This document shows, piece after piece, positions 35,300 to 43,429 of a stretch of 64,000 nucleotides of DNA. The translations under genes were made by a program, and so were the position numbers. Source of the DNA: Rossellomorea sp. y25. GTDB taxonomy: Bacteria; Bacillota; Bacilli; Bacillales; Bacillaceae_B. The stretch covers positions 2,178,501 through 2,242,500 of the forward strand of contig NZ_CP145886.1 in NCBI RefSeq assembly GCF_038049935.1, in the 5' to 3' direction. Every line of letters starts with the position of its first letter. Within the stretch, counting starts at the first letter, position 1. The notes under the pieces are model-generated. The model worked only from the letters and a program-made list of their open reading frames with translations. It did no database searches and was not told the DNA's origin.

Positions 35300-35935
35300 A
35301 TGAATCAAACAAAAATCAATGATTTTAACCAAATCATCACAGGGCGCCGTTCCATCCGTAATTATGACCCGTCTGTGAAAATCAGTAAAGAAGAAATGAC
35401 AGAGATACTAACCGAAGCCACTCTTGCACCATCATCTGTAAACTTGCAGCCATGGCGTTTTGTAGTCATCGATAGTCCAGAAGGGAAAGAAAAACTTGCA
35501 CCACTTGCGAAATTCAATCAGACGCAAGTCCAAACTTCATCTGCAGTGATTGCGGTATTTGTAGATATGAACAGCCTTGACTATGCGGATGAGATTTACA
35601 ATAAAGCAGTAGAAGAAGGGTATATGCCTGCAGAAGTAAGAGACAGACAGCTACCATCTATTAAAGGATTACTACAAATGATGACAACTGAACAGTTCAG
35701 GGAAATGAACCTCATCGACGCAGGTTTAGTATCCATGCAGCTCATGCTTTCTGCACGTGCTCACGGATTTGATACAAATCCGATTGGTGGATATGAAAAA
35801 GATCAAATTGCTGAAGCATACGGTATGGACAAAGACCGTTACTATCCAGTCATGCTGATTTCAATCGGAAAAGCGGCAGATGCAGGCTACAAATCTGTTC
35901 GCCTGCCAGTAGAGTCCATCACAGAATGGAAATAA
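35300..35935 (+). CDS. Nitroreductase-family FMN oxidoreductase
   Basis: 211 residues. Features: ITGRRSIRNYDPSVKISKEEMTEIL (FMN-binding Arg-Arg-Ser), TLAPSSVNLQPWRFVVID, and the C-terminal GFDTNPIGGYEKDQI and PVMLISIGKAADAGYKSVRLP. It reduces nitro compounds or quinones with NAD(P)H. Second gene of the MarR operon, 26 bases after it, matching MhqN/YodC-type nitroreductases of the catechol-stress regulon. Confidence 0.88.
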   Translation: MNQTKINDFNQIITGRRSIRNYDPSVKISKEEMTEILTEATLAPSSVNLQPWRFVVIDSPEGKEKLAPLAKFNQTQVQTSSAVIAVFVDMNSLDYADEIYNKAVEEGYMPAEVRDRQLPSIKGLLQMMTTEQFREMNLIDAGLVSMQLMLSARAHGFDTNPIGGYEKDQIAEAYGMDKDRYYPVMLISIGKAADAGYKSVRLPVESITEWK

Positions 35936-35959
35936 AAATAAGAAAAGAGGAGAAAGTAT

Positions 35960-36256
35960 ATGATTATTATTCATGCAGAATTTCAAATTAATCCAACCAA
36001 AGAACAAGCATTTTTAGAAGAGATTCGCCCACTTGTAGCAGCATCGAGAGCAGAAGAGGGAAACATTTCATATGACTTGATGAAAGATACTGAAAGAGAA
36101 AGTGTCTATACAATGGTAGAGGTGTGGAGGGATGCTGCTGCCGTTGAGACTCACAATGCGAGTGAGCATTTCTCTTCATTTGTTGGGAGAGCACCGGAGT
36201 ATTTAGCGGCTCCTTTAGATGTGAAGATTTATGAAGGAAACAAGGCAGCGAAATAA
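35960..36256 (+). CDS. Antibiotic biosynthesis monooxygenase (ABM)-family protein, YgiN-like
   Basis: 98 residues with the ABM ferredoxin-like fold pattern: IIHAEFQINPTKEQAFLEEIRPLVAASRAEEGNISYDLMKD, VYTMVEVWRDAAAVETHNASEHFSSFVGRAPEYL. Cofactor-free quinol monooxygenases such as YgiN belong here and would act on the hydroquinone made by the nitroreductase upstream. Third and last gene of the operon, followed by a terminator. Confidence 0.85.
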   Translation: MIIIHAEFQINPTKEQAFLEEIRPLVAASRAEEGNISYDLMKDTERESVYTMVEVWRDAAAVETHNASEHFSSFVGRAPEYLAAPLDVKIYEGNKAAK

Positions 36257-36267
36257 TCGATCGGATA

Positions 36268-36297
36268 GCACCTGACTTTTGTTGGGTGCTTTTTTTA
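36268..36297 (+). terminator. Terminator of the marR operon
   Basis: AGCACC / GGGTGCT followed by TTTTTTT. Confidence 0.8.
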
Positions 36298-36336
36298 TTA
36301 AAAACTGCCAGGCAAATAAGCACCCGGCAGTTCCAA

Positions 36337-38010
36337 CTACACCTCAATAATGATTGGCAAAATCATTGGTTTCCTCTTCAAATGTTTGAATAGGTATTGA
36401 CCTACGTCTTTTTTGATTGCCTGTTTCATTTCTTTCCAGTCCCGAATATTTTCTGCAGACAATTCATCTACTACTTTCCTGACGAGATGGTTTACGTCCT
36501 TTAAGAGGTCTTCTGAGTTTCGTACAAACACGAATCCCCTTGAAATGGTATCAGGTCCAGAAATAATCGTGTGTTCCGATTTACTAAGGGTAATGACAAT
36601 GATAAGCATTCCATCTTCAGAAAGTTGTTTTCGATCCCGTAAAACTATGGATCCGATATCTCCGACGCTTAAGCCATCTACAAAGGTATCCCCTGCAGGA
36701 ATGGCACGGGTTTGGCGGGCAGTGGAATTCTGAATATCGACGACTTCACCGTTTTTTATTATAAAAGTATTTCCTGCTTCTACTCCTACCGATTCAGCGA
36801 GTATTCGATGATGATGCAGCATTCGGTATTCACCATGTATAGGAATGAAATAGGTCGGCTTCATTAATGTGAGCATGAGTTTTAAGTCTTCTTGATACCC
36901 GTGTCCTGATACATGCATGCCTGTTGTGCTTCCACTTCCGTAAATTACGTTGGCACCAAGTTGAAACAAATTATCCAGAATTCGAGATACGTCCTTTTCA
37001 TTTCCAGGTATAGGTGAAGCAGCCAGAATGATCGTATCACCTGGATAAACGTATACGTCCCGGAAGCTTCCAGTCGATAGGCGACCAAGTGCGGCCATAG
37101 GCTCACCTTGACTTCCTGTACATAAAATCGCTACCTTTTCGGGAGGTAATGCATCAATTTCACGGGCATCTATCAGCATCCCGTCAGGCACCGATAAATA
37201 CCCGCGTTCCATGGCTACTGAAACCACATTGATCATGCTTCTTCCTAATAATGCCAGCTTTCTGTTTGTCTTGATGGAAGCATCTACTACCTGCTGGACC
37301 CGGTTGACATTGGAAGCAAAGGTTGAGACGAAGATCTTTCCAGTGGCTTTCAAGAACGCTTCATCCATGTGGTTCCCCACCATTTGTTCAGAAGGGGTCA
37401 AGCCGCTGCGCTCCGCATTCGTGCTTTCAGAAAGCAAAACTAACACTCCTTCATCACCGATCCTCGCCATTTTATGAATGTCTGAGTATTGATGATTGGC
37501 AGGGGTTAAGTCGAACTTAAAGTCTCCAGTATGTACGACATTTCCTTCCGGTGTATGAAATACGATACCTAAACAATCCGGAATACTGTGACTGACCTTG
37601 AAGAACGAAACATCGATTGTTCCGAAATTCAGGTTTGAATTTGAGTCGATGGTTACAAGTTTTGTATCTCTTATCAGCCTATGCTCTTCTAATTTTAGTT
37701 CGATCAGTCCCAGGGTGAAATGTGTAGCATAAATAGGCATGTTCATTTTTTTTAGAAGATAAGGAATGCCGCCTATGTGGTCCTCGTGGCCATGCGTGAC
37801 GATTAACCCACGAATTTTATCTTTGTTTTTCTCCAAATAAGAGACATCAGGAATGATTAAGTCGATTCCCAAAAGACTTTCATCAGGAAACTTACCTCCA
37901 CAATCAATGATGACAATATCATCACGATGATGTATGACATACATATTTTTTCCGATTTCATTGATTCCACCAAGTGCAAAAATGGATAATGCCTGTTCAT
38001 TGGTATGCAA
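36337..38010 (-). CDS. Ribonuclease J-family enzyme
   Basis: 557 residues from TTG 38010, chosen because GGAGGG lies 7 bases upstream. Metallo-beta-lactamase/beta-CASP RNase J: FALGGINEIGKNMYV, motif 2 THGHEDHIGG (His, His, Asp, His for two zinc ions), HSIPDCLGI, HTGDFKFD, the beta-CASP part LLGRSMIN and CTGSQGEPMAALGRL, IPIHGEYRML and the C-terminal RRPMILPIIIEV-like end. It degrades and processes RNA 5'-3' and endonucleolytically. All metal ligands are intact, unlike B. subtilis RNase J2, and the sequence differs from RNase J1 at many positions (for example IDCGGKFPDESLLG), so it may be a third RNase J. Monocistronic, no gene in operon. Confidence 0.85.
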   Translation of the reverse strand: MHTNEQALSIFALGGINEIGKNMYVIHHRDDIVIIDCGGKFPDESLLGIDLIIPDVSYLEKNKDKIRGLIVTHGHEDHIGGIPYLLKKMNMPIYATHFTLGLIELKLEEHRLIRDTKLVTIDSNSNLNFGTIDVSFFKVSHSIPDCLGIVFHTPEGNVVHTGDFKFDLTPANHQYSDIHKMARIGDEGVLVLLSESTNAERSGLTPSEQMVGNHMDEAFLKATGKIFVSTFASNVNRVQQVVDASIKTNRKLALLGRSMINVVSVAMERGYLSVPDGMLIDAREIDALPPEKVAILCTGSQGEPMAALGRLSTGSFRDVYVYPGDTIILAASPIPGNEKDVSRILDNLFQLGANVIYGSGSTTGMHVSGHGYQEDLKLMLTLMKPTYFIPIHGEYRMLHHHRILAESVGVEAGNTFIIKNGEVVDIQNSTARQTRAIPAGDTFVDGLSVGDIGSIVLRDRKQLSEDGMLIIVITLSKSEHTIISGPDTISRGFVFVRNSEDLLKDVNHLVRKVVDELSAENIRDWKEMKQAIKKDVGQYLFKHLKRKPMILPIIIEV

Positions 38011-38172
38011 GAATGAACCCTCCAAGACAAATTGTTTTGGTTATTATGCCCGAATAGGATGATTTCATTAAGGTAAACTTTGTTTTGAGAGATAAAAAGT
38101 TACATGATATAAATATTTATATGGTAAATTATGCTATTATTATTTATGAATGATACATACTAAGGAGTGATG

Positions 38173-38835
38173 ATGTTGGCATCAACAAATGCATGGACAG
38201 AAGTAGATCAATATTTTACGAGTAAACTTCAAGTATCAGATCCACTTATGGACACGGTATTGAAAGCAAATAGTGAAGCAGAACTGCCTGCAATCGATGT
38301 TTCTCCGAATCAAGGGAAGTTTCTCTCATTGCTTGCACAGCTTAAAGGAGCGAAACGAATATTGGAAATCGGGACCCTTGGTGGCTATAGTACGATCTGG
38401 CTTGCCCGTGCACTGCCAGAGGACGGCCATCTTGTAACCTTGGAATATAGTGAAAAACATGCAAAAGTCGCTGCAAAAAACATACAAAACGCTGGAATGG
38501 ATCGAAAGGTGGAAATTAAGGTAGGTGCTGCCTTGGATACGTTGCCGACTATTGAAGGTGAATTTGATTTCATTTTTATTGATGCAGACAAACAAAACAA
38601 TGCAAATTATTTAAAATGGGCACTCGAGCTTTCTCAACCTGGAGCTGTGATCATTACAGATAATGTGGTACGAGATGGAAGAGTAATCGATGAAAACAGT
38701 GAAGATGAAAGTGTTCAAGGTGTTCGCCACTTTGTTGATATGTTGTCTAAAGAGCCCCGTATTGATTCAACGGTTGTTCAAACCGTCGGATCTAAAGGCT
38801 ACGACGGGTTTGTAATGGGTATTGTGAAGGGATAA
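38173..38835 (+). CDS. SAM-dependent O-methyltransferase (family 3)
   Basis: About 220 residues. Class I methyltransferase of the COMT/caffeoyl-CoA group: RILEIGTLGGYSTIWLARALP (SAM-binding motif I), VTLEYSEKHAKVAAKNIQNAG, FDFIFIDADKQNNANYLKWAL with metal-binding Asp, and AVIITDNVVRDGRV. It methylates a catechol-like or other hydroxyl substrate; in Bacillus the role is unknown, with a relative acting on tRNA hydroxyuridine (TrmR). AAGGAG places the start at ATG 38173, with 38170 possible. Confidence 0.83.
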   Translation: MLASTNAWTEVDQYFTSKLQVSDPLMDTVLKANSEAELPAIDVSPNQGKFLSLLAQLKGAKRILEIGTLGGYSTIWLARALPEDGHLVTLEYSEKHAKVAAKNIQNAGMDRKVEIKVGAALDTLPTIEGEFDFIFIDADKQNNANYLKWALELSQPGAVIITDNVVRDGRVIDENSEDESVQGVRHFVDMLSKEPRIDSTVVQTVGSKGYDGFVMGIVKG

Positions 38836-38852
38836 AAAATAAAAAATAATTA

Positions 38853-39127
38853 TTGTATTTTATGGCATTATTCTGTAAAATAAATGAAAATTCATAATCT
38901 TACATGTCATGATAGGAACGAGTAGTGACTTATCTCCCTGGTGAAGAGAGCTGATGGCTGGTGGGAATCAGTACAAAGATAAGCGCGAATTACCTCCTTA
39001 AACATTCTCTGTGAACCATTAGTAGCAGAGAACGGCCGGTCCGTTATCCGTATGAAGTGGAAGAGAAATCTTCAATTAGGGTGGTACCGCGTTAACCACG
39101 TCCCTTTTTTTAGGGGCGTGGTTTTTT
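38853..39127 (+). ncRNA. Tyrosine T-box leader of the tyrS-like gene, with promoter
   Basis: Promoter -35 TTGTAT (38853-38858), 17 bp, -10 TAAAAT (38876-38881). Stem I has AGTAGTGA, AGAGAGCTGATGG and GGTGGGAATC, and the specifier loop reads GAATTAC with TAC at 38991-38993 (tyrosine). The T-box AGGGTGGTACCGCG is at 39078-39091. Terminator ACGTCCC / GGGGCGT with T-run ends at 39127. The phhA leader shares the specifier context. Confidence 0.88.
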
Positions 39128-39173
39128 GGTGTGATTTTTAGTTGAGGAGAGTGGATAATGGCCACATGTGAAA

Positions 39174-39310
39174 AATAACGTAGAAATTCTCGTTTTAACG
39201 GCGAAATCGGAAATATAACGGCGAAGTCACAAATTAGTCGTCTGTAATCAGAATATATCAGCGGAATTTTCGTTTTATCAGCGAAATCCAGGATATATCA
39301 GCGAACTCGA
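39174..39310 (+). repeat. Array 2: seven degenerate units with exact 20-nt period in the tyrS leader
   Basis: The pentamers TAACG/TAACG/TAACG/AGTCG/TATCA/TATCA/TATCA start at 39176, 39196, 39216, 39236, 39256, 39276 and 39296, precisely 20 nt apart. The unit drifts from TAACGGCGAAATC (first half) to TATCAGCGAAATC (second half). Located between the T-box terminator and the tyrS start, so it is part of the mRNA. Same unit as array 3 (45391). Confidence 0.88.
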
Positions 39311-39352
39311 CCAAACTCACATTAATTCATTCAAACTCAAGGAGGAATGATC

Positions 39353-40423
39353 ATGCAACACAAATGGGACTCACTTTCACAAGAACAACAGGCAGAAGTA
39401 GGAAGGCAGTTAACCGTCTACAAAAATGGAGTGCATGAAATCATTCCAGAAGCAGAATTAAGGCAAAAACTAGTCAAGTCAATTGCAACAGGAGTACCAT
39501 TGAAAATCAAGCTGGGTCTAGACCCAACGGCTCCCGATGTTCACCTGGGTCATACGGTTGTTCTGAACAAATTAAGGCGGTTCCAAGAAAACGGTCATAT
39601 AATTCAGCTTATTATCGGGGATTTCACCGGTAAAATCGGTGATCCAACTGGCAAGTCTGTTGCAAGGAAGCAGCTGACTGATGAAGAGGTGAAGAGAAAT
39701 GCCCAAACTTACTTTGAGCAATTTAGTAAAGTCCTCGACAAAGAGAAGGTAGAGCTTCATTACAATTCCAAATGGCTGTCATCGTTGAATCTTGAAGATG
39801 TGATTCATTTATCATCGAAGATCACGGTTGCTCGATTAATTGAAAGAAACGATTTTTCTAATCGGTTGTCAATAGGGAAGCCAGTCTCTCTTCATGAGTT
39901 TTTCTACCCGTTAATGCAAGGATACGATTCCGTCGCATTAGAAAGTGATGTGGAGCTTGGCGGGACGGATCAACAATTTAATGTATTGATCATGAAATAC
40001 TTCAACCTGATCACGGATTTATCTTTAGATGAGAAATCGAAAATAGAGAAGGAATTATTCGAAGGGACACTCCACCCCAAAGATGCCAAAATACGTTTAG
40101 GAAAAACCATCGTGTCCATGTACCACGGCGAAGAAGCAGCCGGGCAAGCTGAAAACAATTTTAAGGAAATATTTCAAAAAGGAGCACTGCCTGATGATAT
40201 TCCAGAGATAAAGTGGACAGGTGAAAGTAGAGTGTCCATTATCGACTTACTTGTTGAGCTGAATATGCAAGCTTCAAAGAGTGAAGCGCGGCGGATGATT
40301 CAAAATGGAGGAATCAGAATCAATTCAGAAAAGGTACTGGATATGCATTTAGAAGTAGAGATTGAAGAAGGGATGATTGTGCAGGTAGGGAAGAGGAAGT
40401 ATAAAAAGCTGAGAATAATGTAA
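39353..40423 (+). CDS. tyrS: Tyrosyl-tRNA synthetase lacking the KMSKS segment
   Basis: 356 residues, against about 410-420 for bacterial TyrRS of this type. Present: N-terminal part, [24 protein letters not shown] (HIGH motif as HLGH), [32 protein letters not shown] and the C-terminal S4 RNA-binding domain ([26 protein letters not shown]). After FNVL the sequence jumps to [15 protein letters not shown], so about 60-65 residues normally between these points, including LEGLDG-KMSKS-GNYIG, are missing in frame (junction about 39986-39994). KMSKS is essential for tyrosine activation, so this protein should be inactive alone. A second tyrS is expected elsewhere. AAGGAGG places ATG 39353. Driven by a Tyr T-box. 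Confidence 0.8.
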   Translation: MQHKWDSLSQEQQAEVGRQLTVYKNGVHEIIPEAELRQKLVKSIATGVPLKIKLGLDPTAPDVHLGHTVVLNKLRRFQENGHIIQLIIGDFTGKIGDPTGKSVARKQLTDEEVKRNAQTYFEQFSKVLDKEKVELHYNSKWLSSLNLEDVIHLSSKITVARLIERNDFSNRLSIGKPVSLHEFFYPLMQGYDSVALESDVELGGTDQQFNVLIMKYFNLITDLSLDEKSKIEKELFEGTLHPKDAKIRLGKTIVSMYHGEEAAGQAENNFKEIFQKGALPDDIPEIKWTGESRVSIIDLLVELNMQASKSEARRMIQNGGIRINSEKVLDMHLEVEIEEGMIVQVGKRKYKKLRIM

Positions 40424-40479
40424 CTCCGTATGAAAGTCGTCTAATCAGCAAGAATAGATGACTTTCAAATTTTTTAATA

Positions 40480-40557
40480 AATCAAATATATTTGATTTAT
40501 TAGTTGACTTAATGGAAGTTCTTGCATATAGTGAGGATATATCAAATAAATTTGATT
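40480..40557 (+). promoter_or_regulatory. Promoter flanked by two ArsR-type operators
   Basis: -35 TTGACT (40504-40509), 17-bp spacer, -10 TATAGT (40527-40532). Operators AATCAA-N6-TTGATT at 40480-40497 and TATCAA-N6-TTGATT at 40540-40557 flank it, 60 bp apart start to start. The same 18-bp palindrome recurs three times before the permease gene. Confidence 0.72.
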
Positions 40558-40574
40558 TAAAAGGAGCAGATAGC

Positions 40575-40895
40575 ATGAATAAACAAAGTCCATTAAAAAA
40601 TATATCACTGGATTCAACCTTCAGTAAATACGAAAAAAAATTCAAGGCACTTGCAGATCAAAAAAGGTTATTTATCCTGCACCAAATTACTGAAATGGGA
40701 GAAGTGTGCGTATGTGACTTATCGGATAAATTAGACTTACCCCAATCCAAACTTTCCTACCATCTGAAGGTTTTAATGGAAGCTGAGTTGATCTTGAAAG
40801 AAACGCGTGGCACGTGGAGTTACTATACATTAAATCACACTGAATTGAATCACTTGTTATCAGAACAACTTTGCTGTTTGTTTAGGAAGGAATAA
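40575..40895 (+). CDS. ArsR/SmtB-family repressor
   Basis: 106 residues from ATG 40575 (AAAAGGAGCAGATAGC). Winged helix: KKFKALADQKRLFILHQITEMGEVCVCDLSDKLDLPQSKLSYHLKVLMEAELILKETRGTWSYYTL. CVCDL in the first helix of the HTH is a metalloid-type Cys-x-Cys site, and C-terminal CC (EQLCCLF) adds two more thiols. It should bind the AATCAA-N6-TTGATT palindromes upstream of itself and of the following permease gene, and be released by an arsenical or similar thiophilic ion. Confidence 0.85.
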   Translation: MNKQSPLKNISLDSTFSKYEKKFKALADQKRLFILHQITEMGEVCVCDLSDKLDLPQSKLSYHLKVLMEAELILKETRGTWSYYTLNHTELNHLLSEQLCCLFRKE

Positions 40896-40921
40896 GATGC
40901 TCAATCTCTTTATGATTAATT

Positions 40922-41042
40922 AATCAAGAAAAATTGATTTAGGGTAAGGCAGATGTTTTGAGAAAGAGATTGTTTTAATTCGATTTATTAATCAAAAAAA
41001 GTTGATAAATAATATTCGATATTTAATCAAAAAAATTTGATT
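40922..41042 (+). promoter_or_regulatory. Three further ArsR-type operators before the permease gene
   Basis: AATCAA-N6-TTGATT at 40922-40939 and 41025-41042, and AATCAA-N6-TTGATA at 40990-41007. With the two sites before the repressor gene this makes five matching palindromes in 560 bp, implying the permease has its own repressed promoter. I could not fix its -35/-10 boxes. Confidence 0.68.
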
Positions 41043-41064
41043 AAACAAAATGGAGGTAGTCAAA

Positions 41065-41925
41065 ATGACTATATTAAAAGATTTCATCAGTATTGCCCTT
41101 GAACTAACTGTGCTGTTTGTCGGAATTTCCTTTGTTATTCATCTACTGCAAGGATTTGTTCCCTATAAAAGGATGGAGGTATTGATGGATAGAAGCCATC
41201 CTCTGTTGAGTGCTCTGATTGCTGTTGGTTTTGCGTTCGTCACACCATTTTGCTCCTGTTCAACAATCCCTATTGTCGCAAATCTATTGCGAAACAAAGT
41301 CCGATTTCCCATTGTGATGATTTTTCTTTTTGCCTCACCTGTTCTGGATTTAACGATATTGACCTTGATGACCTACCTACTGGGTTGGAAAGTAGCCATT
41401 GCCTATACGATTTTAACCACTTCTTTTTCTATTATCATCGGATTTGCGCTGAGTGCATTTGGATTTGAAAGACAACTAAAAAATGTCATGGTAGAAAATT
41501 TCTCAGCCCCTGAGAGTGGTATCGACATTAAGAAAGCAATAAGAGAAACACTCACACTTATGAGAAATGTCTATCCATTTCTTATTATCGGGGCAGGGAT
41601 CGGTTCGGTTATTCACGGTTCTGTTCCAACAGAATGGATTACAACCTATTTAGGAGGAGAGAATTGGTGGCTTGTGCCAATAGCTGCGATTATCGGAATT
41701 CCGTTATACATCCGACTTTCTACAATGATTCCCATTTCGCAAATTCTCGTTGCTAAAGGAATGGCACTGGGACCAGTAATGGCCCTAATGATTGCATCAG
41801 CTGGAGCTAGCCTTCCTGAGGTAACTTTACTCCATAGCATTTTTAAGAAAAAGCTTGTCTTCGCATTTATTGGCTCTGTCCTCATGATGTCTACTATGTC
41901 GGGATTCTTATTTTACTTTATATAA
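41065..41925 (+). CDS. ArsP/DUF318-family permease
   Basis: 286 residues with eight or more membrane helices, from ATG 41065 after GGAGGTAGTCAAA. The family signature AFVTPFCSCSTIPIVANLLRNKV gives the paired cysteines (FCSCS), and a second ASPVLDLTILTLM and GIPLYIRLSTMIPISQILVAKGMALG follow. ArsP-type members export trivalent organoarsenicals. The ArsR gene before it and the Cys-rich small protein after it support metalloid export. Distinct from the arsRBC operon at 13.2-15.4 kb, so the cell would have two arsenic-type systems. Confidence 0.82.
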   Translation: MTILKDFISIALELTVLFVGISFVIHLLQGFVPYKRMEVLMDRSHPLLSALIAVGFAFVTPFCSCSTIPIVANLLRNKVRFPIVMIFLFASPVLDLTILTLMTYLLGWKVAIAYTILTTSFSIIIGFALSAFGFERQLKNVMVENFSAPESGIDIKKAIRETLTLMRNVYPFLIIGAGIGSVIHGSVPTEWITTYLGGENWWLVPIAAIIGIPLYIRLSTMIPISQILVAKGMALGPVMALMIASAGASLPEVTLLHSIFKKKLVFAFIGSVLMMSTMSGFLFYFI

Positions 41926-41938
41926 GGAGGTGGTCAAT

Positions 41939-42049
41939 ATGAAATGGTTAAAGAGTTTGATGGGTCAGAAAGAACAGAAGGATTGCTGCAAAGTGAAGTT
42001 GGTTGAAGTAAAAGATGAAAATGTGAAAAAAGAATGTTGTCAAAAATAA
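41939..42049 (+). CDS. 36-residue protein with two CC pairs, co-transcribed with the permease
   Basis: ATG 41939 follows AAGGAGGTGGTCAAT, 13 bases after the permease stop. The product is MKWLKSLMGQKEQKDCCKVK followed by an acidic-basic stretch ending KKECCQK: an amphipathic start, then two Cys-Cys pairs 17 residues apart. Small CC-pair proteins are found with ArsP-type permeases and are likely metalloid carriers or chaperones; that is inference. It is shorter than most gene finders accept. Confidence 0.7.
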   Translation: MKWLKSLMGQKEQKDCCKVKLVEVKDENVKKECCQK

Positions 42050-42050
42050 A

Positions 42051-42083
42051 AATGAAGCCCTCGTTTTCTAACGCAGGGCTTAA
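42051..42083 (+). terminator. Terminator of the arsR2-permease operon
   Basis: AAGCCCTCG / CGCAGGGCTT with loop TTTTCTAA and T-rich tail. Confidence 0.65.
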
Positions 42084-42136
42084 ACTTCTTTTATTGATAT
42101 GGTAATAAAGAGAGTTTGCGAAGATCTACTTTCAAA

Positions 42137-42349
42137 TCAATGAGTCGGGGTTTCGGTTAAATGAAAGCCAATATACTTCAACGCAGATTCTAAATTGCGT
42201 ACCTTAACAATAGGTAGTTGAGATAATTGTCCGTTCTCCTCTTCATGAATCGCAATATTTAAGTTATAATTTTCCATATATTGAAATTCGAAGAGAAGAA
42301 ATGAAGGGGGCAATCCGTTATTTGAAAAACAATGCAGATCTGTTACCTA
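42137..42349 (-). pseudogene. Probable 5'-truncated gene remnant
   Basis: On the minus strand an open frame of about 70 codons without a start codon at its 5' end gives protein-like sequence (LPPSFLLFEFQYMENYNLNI, then HEEENGQLSQLPIVKVRNLE). An internal ATG at 42277 has no ribosome binding site. It looks like the end of a lost gene. No family recognised. Confidence 0.35.
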
Positions 42350-42385
42350 ATGACCAATTAATTTGAGATAAAGAGGAGAAACAAA

Positions 42386-43348
42386 ATGAGTACAATCACT
42401 ATAGAAAAAGCACGAATAGAAGATGCAGAAATCCTTACAGATATAAAGAGAAAAGTGTTCAATGCTGAAAAGGAAAGATGGCTTTCATATGCAGAGAATG
42501 TCGTCGATTACAATATTCAGCCACCTGGCTACGACTCCATAGAGATGGGAAAGTATATGATCCGTGAATTGGATTATTTCAAAATCCTATATCAAGAAGA
42601 GCTTGTGGGAGGCGTGATTGTCACATTGGCAGGAAAGCACCGTGCGAGAGTCGATCGGATTTTTGTCGATCCGGATTTCCAGGGGAAAGGAATTGGTTCT
42701 TCTACGATAAGATTAATAGAAGAGGAGTTTCCACAGGTAATATCGTGGGAACTTGAGACATCCAGTCGGCAGCTGAATAATCATGCCTTTTATGAGAAGA
42801 TGGGGTACAAGAAAATCTTTGAATCAGAAGATGAATTCTGTTATGAGAAATGTATCCAAGTCGATGCTACAGTAGAAGTTGATACGAGGGAGATTCTCAT
42901 TCAAGGTGATACATTGAGACAAGGGAACCTTTCTCGGCTGCAAGTAGAACAGAGCAATATGACGGAGACGGATTTCTATGGAATCAACGGCAGTCACTTA
43001 ACATTCAGCAACAGTAACCTAAAGGGAGCTCAATTTAGCAATTGCAATCTCAGTGAAACCCGCTTTCAAAATATTAATTTTAAAAAATCCCTGATTGCTG
43101 ATTTGAATTTTTCACATAGTGAATTCGCCCATGTGTCTTTAGGGGGCGTGTATGTTCATGACACGACTCTTGGAGAAGAAGGTGAACCTGTACGTTTTGA
43201 GCGCTGTGATCTTAAAGGAAGCCATTTTAAAAGTTGCAATCTGAATGATGTTAGGTTAATAGATTGTGAGACGGAGGGAATGAGGATCAATAATATTTTG
43301 GTGAAAGATCTTCTGGAGGCGTATGAAGTAGTACATAAGAAGAGGTAA
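42386..43348 (+). CDS. GNAT acetyltransferase fused to a pentapeptide-repeat domain
   Basis: 320 residues. Residues 1-150 are GNAT: DYFKILYQEELVGGVIVTLAGKHRARVDRIFVDPDFQGKGIGSSTIRLIEEEFP with the acetyl-CoA loop QGKGIG at 99-104 and NNHAFYEKMGYKKIFE. From about 165 to 310 there is a right-handed beta-helix of pentapeptide repeats (A/N-L/F-x-x): LSRLQ, MTETDF, LTFSNSNLKGAQFSNCNLSE, TRFQNINFKK, RFERCDLKGSHFKSCNLNDV. Pentapeptide proteins such as Qnr mimic DNA and protect gyrase, and here the repeat may serve as a binding platform for the acetyltransferase. Substrate unknown. ATG 42386 follows AAGAGGAGAAACAAA. Confidence 0.8.
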   Translation: MSTITIEKARIEDAEILTDIKRKVFNAEKERWLSYAENVVDYNIQPPGYDSIEMGKYMIRELDYFKILYQEELVGGVIVTLAGKHRARVDRIFVDPDFQGKGIGSSTIRLIEEEFPQVISWELETSSRQLNNHAFYEKMGYKKIFESEDEFCYEKCIQVDATVEVDTREILIQGDTLRQGNLSRLQVEQSNMTETDFYGINGSHLTFSNSNLKGAQFSNCNLSETRFQNINFKKSLIADLNFSHSEFAHVSLGGVYVHDTTLGEEGEPVRFERCDLKGSHFKSCNLNDVRLIDCETEGMRINNILVKDLLEAYEVVHKKR

Positions 43349-43429
43349 AGTGAAAATATCCAGACACCCGATTTAGGCTGAAGTCATAAGATACTTAATG
43401 ACAGACCGAAAAGAGAGGTGTCTTTCTAT

